Source: Lineus longissimus (lineage: Eukaryota > Nemertea > Pilidiophora > Heteronemertea > Lineidae). Taken from it: DNA of 64,000 nt. The stretch covers positions 6,574,001-6,638,000 of the forward strand of contig NC_088319.1 of assembly GCF_910592395.1 (NCBI RefSeq). The letters run 5' to 3'. Of this stretch, positions 11,599 through 19,631 are shown in pieces. Made by a program: the position numbers and the translations under genes. Under the pieces are notes generated by a model that worked only from the letters and a program-made list of their open reading frames with translations, did not search any database and was not told the origin of the DNA. Position 1 is the stretch's first letter, and each line of letters opens with the position of its first letter.

Positions 11599-13277
11599 TT
11601 GGTGTCACAGAATATAATAGGTGACCGAACACTATATTTTCCATTCATATCATAATTATATTCACTTCTATCACATGAGATATTATAAAACATCTCGAGA
11701 CATTACCTATAGATCTGATGTTAAATAATTATATTCTGTCCAGATGATTTAAAATTATCAGATAAATTTAAAACATCAGATGATTTTAAATCGTCCCATT
11801 GAGATGTTTATAAAACATCTTATATATTAAAAAATCTCATTTCATCTCGGCAAACTCCGTATGATCCCGAATGCCTTCGTTACTTTCCAAAAATTACCAA
11901 CCAATCGCAACCGTGCTTTCATATTCCCTGGGAATTCAAACAAAATGTGGGCGATATTTTAAAATTATCTGTCGGATATTTAATAATCATCTCACCGAAA
12001 AGAGTTATCAAACATCTGATCTGATTTGATATAAATCAAATAATTATGACATGAATTCAACTCCAGAGAACACTGCCGTGGCCGCCGGTCATGCGATTCA
12101 GTGGTACCGACTTGCCTTCAGGAATTCCTCCTTGAGTGCCTCGTAAATGGCTTTGCACACTTTAGACACAATACGGGATATCGTTACGGCAGATATACGG
12201 ATGAGATACATCAGGCTGACGAATGAATCGCCTGAATTTAGAAATAAAAAGGAAAGTTTAAGAATTTACATGGCCTTCATTTATGAAGTTCTTCATGTCA
12301 TAATTATTCGATTTATATCACATCAGATGTTTATCAAATATCATATGTTTTTAAAACATCTCACTGGTAATTTTAAATCACCAAGACAAAATTAATTATT
12401 TAACATTCAGGGGCCAGTTGTTCAAACAACGTTAACAGATAACGTGGCGTTAAGCCAAACTGACGTTATCTTTCTCACACTAGTCCTGTCTCACTTGAAG
12501 GGTTGATACCAAATTTTAATCTGCCATCTAGAACTTCGATAGCAGGGGTTACATCCTGCAAAAGTCAATTCAGTTGTTACTTCCAGTTTTGCCATGGTTG
12601 GTCTCGGAAAGATAACGCCAATCTGTGTTAACGCCATGTTATCTGCTAACGTTGTTTGTACAACCCAGCCCAGATGTTTATAAAATTTATCCGAGATGTT
12701 TTATAACATCTGATGTGACAGAAGTGAATAAAATAATGACATAAATGGAACTTCATATTACCGGTTATTCATTGAATTTCAGTTATGTCAGTGGAACTGT
12801 GTCTGGTTTGTTTATTGGGAAATAAACCGTGAAATAAAGCAATATTTGGAAAGTTATCACCTTTTTACCTATTTCTTCTGCTGAAATCCCTCAGTGCAGT
12901 ACCTCATGTACGTGCTCTATTCATGAGATAGTGGGGAAATAAGCATACTCACCAGTTGCCAGAAAGCGCAAAGTCACGGCAAGGCGCTCCCTCACCGGAA
13001 TTGCAGGCCGCATACACGTGTCCTGTTTGTGGATCCTGGGTCCAACAAGCACTGCAAGCTCCTCGAAGTCAACTGCGGAGAGTCTCAAAAAATTGTTGAG
13101 ACGACTCGAATCTTCCAATCTCAGCTCCCGTAGGAGGCAGTGGTATGCACCGTGTTGCTCCCTTCTAAGAAACCATTCATGTACCCAAAGCTTGTGCCTC
13201 CTCTTTTGCCTCCGCTCACGCAGTGTCATGTAAACCACAATCGCCGCGGCGACTTGTTTCCTTCTTGCTGGCAACAT
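10169..13277 (-). CDS. PIF/Harbinger DDE transposase (three exons)
   Basis: Minus-strand exons are 13277-12953 (donor CTG|GTGAGT, ends FLATG), 12231-12116 (DSFVSLMYLIRISAVTISRI, ends EEFLK) and 10996-10169 (FPSDSDDWLQLASEFFERW to the stop). Phases fit: a Gly codon is split between exons 1 and 2, and the second intron begins GC (AAG|GCAAGT), a known minor donor type. The last exon is the nuclease: CIGAIEGKHI (first acidic site), VADGGIFGRC (second Asp) and RRIVENAFGIMSSVFRIF (Glu). Families usually have Asp in the first site (AIDG), so Glu here may lower activity. The total is about 420 residues, normal for this family. It moves the element by cut and paste in the nucleus. Two MITEs sit in its introns. 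Confidence 0.85.
11645..12058. mobile_element. A/T-rich foldback MITE in Harbinger transposase intron 2
   Basis: The left end (TTCATATCATAATTAT, about 11647) matches the reverse complement of the right end (TTCATGTCATAATTATTTG, about 12055). Many ACATCTGATGTTT-like words lie between in both directions, so the element can fold on itself. A related copy lies in intron 1 of the same gene (12283-12745). There is no coding sequence. Exact ends and target duplication are uncertain. Confidence 0.65.
12283..12745. mobile_element. Second foldback MITE of the same family, in transposase intron 1
   Basis: Starts with TTCATGTCATAATTATTCG near 12288 and ends with the inverted form near 12745 (AATAATGACATAAATGG). 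It shares the ACATCAGATGTTT words of the copy at 11645-12058. It is itself interrupted by a different inverted-repeat element (12411-12670). Confidence 0.65.
12411..12670. mobile_element. Small inverted-repeat MITE with GGGCC ends
   Basis: The left arm (GGGCCAGTTGTTCAAACAAC ... GTTATCTTT, to about 12473) and the right arm (from about 12605 to GTACAACCCAGCCC at 12670) are inverted copies of about 64 bases with several differences. The middle has no coding frame. It lies inside the foldback MITE 12283-12745 and is the innermost of five nested insertions. I see no certain target duplication. Confidence 0.7.
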
Positions 13278-13489
13278 GCTGAATGAAGACAGCCACGTGG
13301 AAGGTAAATACGGCTGTCAGACAGAAACTATCATACAAAACCACCGTACGTGGATGGCCCTTACGACAGTTGCTTTCGATAGAAACTATCTCGCTCGTTT
13401 CCAGAGCTCGCAGACAGTGACTATCTGCGATTTTTTCTTCATAGTGGAAGGGCTATGGATAGTTTTCTGTCGACAGTTTTTCGATTACT

Positions 13490-13518
13490 GTCGACAGTTT
13501 ACTGTCATGTGGAGCCGC
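13490..13518 (-). repeat. Right terminal inverted repeat of Harbinger element
   Basis: Reading inward from 13518 on the minus strand: GCGGCTCCACATGACAGT, then CTGTCGACAGT motifs. It pairs with the left end at 9406. Confidence 0.8.
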
Positions 13519-13529
13519 ACCTTCTTCCG

Positions 13530-14017
13530 TCCATGACACAGAAGCGGACTTATTCCAGTCAGTATAGGCCAACAAAGAAGGAAATTCATTTAGCGAGGAA
13601 TAGAATGCTTGACGAAAAACTACCTTGTGCATCAGTTCCGTGTTGCCGTTGTCTCCTCCGTCTTCTATGGTCTTGAGTTGATCTATCTCTGAGGGCAAAC
13701 AAGTCATCCTGTGTGCTTATCGAACGTCTAAATGTCTGCGGTGCTATGTGGTGGTGTCTAGCACAGGATGTCGCAGTTTCAGCATGACGTGATCCTACAG
13801 CATGCTCCAATTGGTATGTCTCGATAAGGTCAATCTTCTGATTGAGACTGTAGCTTTTCTGGTGCCTACGTGCACCCGGTACAGCTTGGTTAGCATCATC
13901 TACATCATCATCATCAGTAGTGGTATCAGGGTCAGGGCTGTCAACATCATCTCCATACTCCATTCCATACGTAGTAAGATCATCAGGGTGCCTGCTAGGC
14001 CTACCCACAAACTCCAT
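13530..14017 (-). pseudogene. pogo-like transposase, N-terminal part (broken)
   Basis: The frame 14017-13586 opens with an acidic stretch (DDVDSPDPDTTTDDDDVDD) and then SYSLNQKIDLIETYQLEH, a helix-turn-helix start seen in pogo and CENP-B-type proteins. After a frame shift near 13690 the reading continues in another frame (EIDQLKTIEDGGDNG ...) toward 13530, where the Harbinger insertion cuts it. The rest of the protein is at 8151-9264. It would bind the ends of the pogo-like element if intact. Confidence 0.65.
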
Positions 14018-14387
14018 CGGATTGCGTGCATCTTACCAGAAGAACGTGGTCAAAGCAAGATGGCAGAAAACAATTATGACATTTGACACGAAAGTTCCCT
14101 TTATTGGATTTTCCCCACAAGGAAACGATTCCATAATCGATTAGATAAAATAAATTCATTTAAAAGACTCTGGATCGGTCAACCATTTACATGGACTTCT
14201 AATATACTTACGTAACTTCAATAATCATCACCATGACTGCAGGGATTACTGGCCCTGGCCGCGACAAGGCGTTATTGAATTGACAACATTTACAAGGTTG
14301 TCTTCCTGTATCCATTGATCACTATAATTGGCTGTCATATTGAATGTTTGCAGCCCACCCGTAAAATATTACAGACTGCCATGTTTC

Positions 14388-14446
14388 TGGACTTAGTCAT
14401 TTTCGAGCCATTTTCCTGGCGCTCGGTTAAGTGGGAGAAGACAGTA
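14388..14446 (-). repeat. Right terminal inverted repeat of the pogo-like element
   Basis: On the minus strand from 14446: TACTGTCTTCTCCCACTTAA ... AAAATGACTAAGTCCA. It pairs with 7661-7715. TA follows at 14447-14448, matching TA at 7659-7660. Confidence 0.85.
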
Positions 14447-14448
14447 TA

Positions 14449-15760
14449 TTCTGTGGAAATTGCGCTCCAGCCGCCTAAATGTTTTGTCAAAGTTCGATCG
14501 ATCGGTTTTAAATTGTAGCAGTAAAGCACGTTTCGTTTTACGGTTTCCTTTCCACCTTAGATATTAGCGTTCACTTTGTCTTTGGATTGACCATAAGTCC
14601 TTTAGCTGAGTATTCCACCATGGCTTCTTTCCCAGCCTCTTACCCCTGTCTTTGAAATGTATTTTGATATCTTTAAACGTAAAAGTATCATCCATTTCAT
14701 CACACAGTTCCTTAACTATTTGGTCATATGCGCTATCTACCGTCCTTTGTTCCGAATGTTCGCTGATAAGCCTATTACATACGTTTATTATTGCATTTCT
14801 GCGCCTAGGGTTCTCAAGGAAGTTCAGAGGTACACCATCCATAGCATATCTACGGTGATTTACATAACAGTTAGAATCTGGTGCCGTACCTATGTCGTCA
14901 GTGTATACATCACATTGTATGACAGTTTTTATGAATGAGTGATCCGGTATTCTTCGCGATGCAAAACCGATTTCCTTTATAACGTCGCTCATGAGTGTCA
15001 CGTCGCAGCCCTTAACTCTATCGAAACAACTGCTAGGTATCAGCATATAATCCACAACCGACTTTCCCTTTACCGAGACGGACGTGAAATTATCATTAGT
15101 AGGAAAACGACCATTTATGATACACAAATTTGTATCCTGCAGAAAGTCCAATAAGCGATCACCAAACCTGTTTGTTCCGATGTCGAGTGGATACCTAATT
15201 GGTAATGCATTGTCCTCAGAGTCGGACTTTCTCCCGATTCTCCCATTGAAATCACCACAGATCAGCGTTATTTCATTTTGCCAGTGGGAGTAGAATTGTG
15301 CAAGTAGCGCATCGTAGAACTGTTGAGAGGTATCCCCACGGGAGGACCCCTCAGGAGGCAGATAAACTCCACATACATGTACAAGAAAGAGAAACCTGAC
15401 ATTTTATCGGTGAAACGTAGCCATAGAATTCCTTCGAATGATTTCTCGATGATTTGAATAGAATACGAGTCCATGATCTCATGTCTTATAAGCACACCAA
15501 CACCGCCTGATCCGCGCGTAGCCCTAGGGTTAAGGTCTGTACGGTTGTGCCCAAACCATTGATATCCTGGTATGGACAGTTCTGCGTCATCTTTTAAATG
15601 TGTTTCACACACTACGGTTACGTCACAATCCATTTTGCGAACAATTTCTGCCCTTAGTATCCATTCGTCCTCATTTTCCGATTCTACCCAGCGGTTTACA
15701 TTCCATGTCCCTACCGAAATGTCCCCTCCATGGGACCGGCTATCTATGCGTTTTCCGCCC
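14449..15760 (-). pseudogene. LINE-A ORF2, endonuclease half (broken)
   Basis: Reading leftward, VGTWNVNRW near 15700 is the start of an exonuclease-endonuclease-phosphatase fold, VVCETHLKDDAE near 15600 has the catalytic Glu, and GGVGVLIRH follows. A second frame (15151-14564) has NGRFPTNDNF, DYMLIPSS (conserved Asp-Tyr) and the ending IPDHSF with the catalytic Asp-His. It then runs through KKPWWNTQLKDLW into the linker before the RT. There is at least one frame break near 15270 and a stop near 14570. The domain would nick target DNA for LINE insertion. It ends at the pogo-like insertion and resumes at 7660. Confidence 0.85.
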
Positions 15761-16776
15761 CTAATGGCAATGACTCGCCTTCCCCGTCTCCGTCTGATCC
15801 ACTACCACTATACAACTGCTCCTCCTCGTTGACCGTTTCCATATTATCCTCGTATAGTTGTCCCAGATGACGCAATTTTATTTCTGTGTTTTCGCCGGAT
15901 GCAACACGACGACGTTTCGGCTTAGTGATGTTTTCCCCCGCCACGGAACGATTTTCAGTGACACTTTCGGTAATTCGACCGTTCCTGTTTACTCGATATT
16001 TCTTGCCCTCTGGTACCATTGTCAGTAGGGTCCGCATGTTATTTACGTTCACAAGCTCATTTTGGGTCTTGCAGGTGTCTATGTACACCTGTTTGAACTC
16101 AGCATGTTTTGCTAGCCCCGACTTAGATCTTAAAATACGATTTCTGTCCTCCTAGAGGCTAGGGCTATCTTAACCACACTGTAATACCACTACCCTCACG
16201 CGGCTTGAGCCTTATAGCCTTAGCTATTTGGGGAGTGTTATCTGGTACTATTGCCACTAGGAGGTCTTGCGTACGTAGACCTATATCTTCATTTTCTGTG
16301 TATGCAAGGTTAGCCACTATAAGGCAAGTGTCAACGTCATTAAAAGGGTCTTCAGGCTTATTGTCTGTGACCAACCTGCGAATCACGGCCTGCAGGTCCA
16401 AGCACAAGTCTTCCAACTGTTTCACAGAGGTTTTAGATGATTTTAAATCACTTTCTAATTGCCTATTACGTCGGATTTGCTCCTCCATTGTTTTTTGCAT
16501 CGATTTTAGTTCAGAAACGTCTTTTCCGAGGGACGAAATCTGCTCTTCGTGCGTTTCTATGTTACTAAGATATTTCGCATGTTTGTTCACAGTCTTCTTT
16601 AACTGCTCGATCTGCACAGTTTGTTTCGACTGACCTGTGGTTAGCTGTTTCATTAATTTATCGAGTTCAGCAAAAGCACTCCGCCCATGTGCGCCTTGGT
16701 GGCACAAAGAGTAGGATCTTATGGAAAGATAATTAATAAGTTCATGCAAGGAATGAAGTGAACGCCATGGTTCCAA
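15744..16776 (-). pseudogene. LINE-A ORF1, coiled-coil nucleic-acid-binding type (broken)
   Basis: Frame 16776-16165 has a long heptad-rich helix (FAELDKLMKQLTTGQSKQTV, through ISSLGKDVSELKSMQKTMEE, to VKQLEDLCLDLQAVIRRLV). A region like an RNA-binding domain follows (DTCLIVANLAYTENEDI, AKAIRLKPREGSGITVWL). The frame then shifts near 16160, and frame 16088-15744 continues with FKQVYIDTCK, VPEGKKYRVNRNGRI and a basic, acidic tail. This is the layout of L1-like ORF1 proteins, which trimerise and coat LINE RNA. It lies just upstream of the endonuclease frame. Confidence 0.75.
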
Positions 16777-16862
16777 AAACGTGACTAACTATAATTCATA
16801 AAACAAGACAAAAGGTTACAATTAACATGATTGGTCAATATTAAAGAGGGTGTGATCGTATA

Positions 16863-18957
16863 GTGATAAAGATTAAGGATGACGGTACTGAAATTGACAT
16901 CACAATGATAAAGAAAGCGATTGACGGGATGAGTAAGAAGAAAGCGGCCGATAGAGAAGGATTCCGAGCAGAACATTTAAAATTACTCTCCTGCTCCCAA
17001 CTTGCCATGGAAAAGCTCACTGCCATTTTCAACTCCATCATGAAGGCGAAAAAGGCCCCGAAGATAATGAAGACGGCGTACAAGATCCCAATTCCAAAGA
17101 AAGGAAAGGACTCCTTTTTGCTAGATAACTACCGCGGGATCACAATAACGTCAATCTTTGGTAAACTACTGGAGCTGATTTGCCTCATGTGCACTGAGAA
17201 AGACCTCACAGATGGGCAGAGCGGACTTCAGTATGGCTTTTCAGCCGGAAGATCACCATCAATGGCCTCTCTTCTTGTGACTGAAGCCATCGCCGAAACC
17301 AAGGAAAAGAAACAGGACCTGCTGATCTGCTCACTGGATGCTCGCAAAGCCTTTGATGTTGTGTCCCACTCTCGCCTCAAACTCAAGATGTTTGGTACAC
17401 CAATGAAGAAATCTCTGTGGTGTCTGATTGACGATCTGTATGACTCCAGTACAGAGGTTGTGAGATGGTGCGGTGAAGACAGCAGGGAATATGCAGTCCG
17501 ACAAGGAAGCAAGGTGCAGTCATGTCTCCGACACTTTACAAGTTGTATGCCAACGATTTGGCATCATCCCTCACTAAAGCAGGGCTGGGACTGCATATAG
17601 GCCCTACATACATCGGATCCCCTGGCTGCGCCGATGACCTACTCCTTCTCACATCAAGTCCCATGGAACTTCAAGCATTGATGTCAGTCAGCAACGACCA
17701 CTCAAACACCAATCTTTATGAACTACATCCAGTGAAATCAGTAGTATGTCCACACCACCAGTCGCAAGCAAGCTCAAGTAAAGCTCAGGAATGGCACCTG
17801 GGGGGCAAACCAGCTACTATAGCGGGGGATTTTGTACATCTTGGGCTAAACTGGCAAAAGGGAAAGACGTCCCCTGATATTTCACCGAGGATTACCCTGG
17901 CAAGACGGACAGCATATGCCCTGATGGGTGTGGGTTTTCACAGCTATAATGGTCTAGACCCTTCCGCATCAATGAAAATCTATGACACCTTCGTCATCCC
18001 AAGACTTCTGGATGGTCTGGAAGCCACCATCTTGTCGGCAGCTCAAGTGTCCCAACTCGATCTCTTTCACCGAAAGGCACTAATCCAGAGTCTACCGGAA
18101 AGCACAGCTAAGTCGGCCATCTACCTGCTGCTTGGAACAATACCAATCGAGGCAACAACTCACGCACGTCAACTCTCCCTGTTTGGAGCCATCACAAGAC
18201 TCGACAAGATATGTAAAACAGCCGAAAAGTATGGCATCAACATCCACCAGGCACTTCAACACCCCTGGAAGAAATGCCACTGGAAAGATAACACCATCAT
18301 GTTGATTAAGGACTCGTGGACCAACGCCTTAGTTTCTGAAGCTCAAGCCAGAAAGACCCTCCAATGGATGATCCTCGACCAGGTATGGATAGGTCGCCCC
18401 CACCCTCTGCGGCAAGCTTGTAAAGGAAAGCAGTATCTAGTTACAGAGGCAACTGCAAGAGCGAGACTCCTGGTTGGTAGATTTGGCCTACGACAGGACA
18501 GAGTACGCTTCAACAAGCAAGAGGTTGATCCTCAATGCCCATTATGTCGCTCGGAAGAGGAAGATGCCCCACACTTTCTAGTCACATGCCCATCTCTTGA
18601 GAAGGATCGAGGGAATCTGATCTCGGCACTATGCAGTCTATACCAAGGAGACGGACTACCCCCTCCTCAGACGAAGACAGAGTTGTGCTATGCGATTTTG
18701 AACGGCTGGGAATACAGGATGGATGTACTGACCTATTACACTACACACAAACTGAATGGCAACACCAAAAATATTAATACAAGCTCAATTCGAAATACTC
18801 CTATAATTTCATTAAAATCAAACACTGACAGGGCCAACTCGCTATGCAACTTAATATGCCACAGACTATATATCGCCAGAGACTGTAAATACAATGACCT
18901 TTTATAAGGGTTTCTCGATTCTAGCGGGAGGAATTCACGAACGAACGAACGAACGAG
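16863..18957 (+). pseudogene. Plus-strand LINE-B reverse transcriptase, 5'-truncated
   Basis: Two plus frames overlap at 17520 and join by a one-base shift. The first (16863-17520) has KKAADREGFRAEHLK, YRGITITSIFGKLLE, GFSAGRSPSMASL and the first catalytic Asp in ICSLDARKAFDVV. The second (17522-18907) has PTLYKLYANDL, the catalytic box GCADDLLLLTSSP with Cys in place of the usual Tyr or Phe, and a C-terminal CPLCRSEEEDAPHFLVTC zinc-knuckle. The endonuclease and ORF1 are missing, so the copy is 5'-truncated. The 3' end carries short ACGA repeats (18938-18957), a likely LINE tail. Its 5' end lies about 90 bases from the 5' end of LINE-A, so the two are head to head. Confidence 0.88.
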
Positions 18958-19631
18958 GAAGCTGTCAATCATGACATGAGTGGAGGATTAATACATTATA
19001 CAAGACAAGTGATGGGCACCAGTTACCACAGCACAAACGTTTCAAAGTCAGCTGATTTTTGTTTTGATTCTGCCATTGTCCTGAATTGTTGATCAACAAG
19101 TCTCCGGTGCCACGAATAGGTCGTTCTTTGGTGCTCTGTCAAGCGTGACGGATCTTTAGAACAGCGGCCAGTTCTTAACTTGTTCGTGTATTACGTAATG
19201 TCGACCGATATGGCTGACCGTCGGCATACATGTACATGGCCACAGTACACCAGCCTCGGGTTTGGGGCGAAACAGTTATAGTCTTGTGGCACGCAAACGA
19301 CAGGAATGAAACCTGGTTTCTTGGGCCGGGTGTTTTGACTTTGTCTTTATAGACATATACCCATAGAAATTATTTTTCCATTCGTTCATTGAGGCTGCTT
19401 TTTGCCGGGATTAATACGAGCGTGAAAACAAAATCGGCCGCCATTGACAGTGTCGCCCATATTTAAACGGAATTATGGTGTAATTCATGAGGGGTAAAAT
19501 ACTGCGTCAGAATTCGCTGAAATGGCCTGTCGGTATTCGAGAGGAAGTGTTTTCCTTTCTTTTACAATTGGAAATCAAGCCAGGTGCCCCGCTACTGCAT
19601 ATCGGCTTGTGCATCCTAAAGACGCGATTCC
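18958..19631. other. Between LINE-B and the collagen C4-like gene
   Basis: No coding signal is seen. The part next to 19631 is probably the 3' untranslated region of the minus-strand collagen-like gene. I could not choose a poly-A signal with confidence. Confidence 0.4.

Larger units (their letters stand above)
9406..13518 (-). mobile_element. PIF/Harbinger DNA transposon with two genes
   Basis: The ends are inverted repeats starting GCGGCTCCAC (9406 onward, and reversed from 13518), about 30 bases with a few mismatches. Subterminal regions repeat CTGTCGACAGT-like and GACAGTNACTATC-like motifs several times, probably transposase-binding sites. Inside are a DDE transposase on the minus strand and a MADF-BESS protein on the plus strand, the two-gene content known for PIF/Harbinger elements. 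Both genes keep open, splice-compatible frames, so this element is much younger than the pogo-like element it interrupts. I do not see a clean 3-base target duplication (GGC on the left, ACC on the right), so the exact ends may be off by a few bases. Confidence 0.88.
7661..14446 (-). mobile_element. pogo-like (Tc1/mariner superfamily) DNA transposon inserted in LINE-A
   Basis: Both ends carry an inverted repeat of 55-59 bases beginning TACTGTCTTCTC (7661-7715 and, reversed, 14446-14388). It is flanked by TA at 7659-7660 and 14447-14448, the target duplication expected of this superfamily. Inside, on the minus strand, are the parts of a pogo-type transposase: an N-terminal helix-turn-helix (13586-14017), a Tc5/CENP-B-type second DNA-binding domain (about 9264-9060) and a DDE domain (about 8800-8151). 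A Harbinger transposon (9406-13518) sits in the middle. Without it the element is about 2.67 kb, a normal size for pogo or Tigger elements. The coding frames are broken, so the element is inactive. Confidence 0.85.
5537..16776 (-). mobile_element. Minus-strand non-LTR retrotransposon (LINE-A), split by a DNA transposon
   Basis: From right to left this is one LINE: a coiled-coil ORF1 (about 16776-15744), an apurinic-type endonuclease (about 15760-14450) and a reverse transcriptase with a C-terminal Cys/His region (about 7660-5537). The endonuclease part stops at 14449 and the polyprotein resumes at 7660. The 6,786 bases between them are a DNA transposon with its own terminal inverted repeats, bounded by TA. 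Removing that insert gives a LINE of about 4.5 kb. The coding frames are broken several times, so the element is old and inactive. Separate ORF1 and EN-RT reading frames suit several LINE clades, and I do not assign one. Confidence 0.85.

Noticed and set aside
12060-12240. One large A/T-rich foldback element from 11645 to 12745
   Set aside because: The middle contains a real transposase exon (12231-12116); the ends are better explained as two related MITEs in separate introns.
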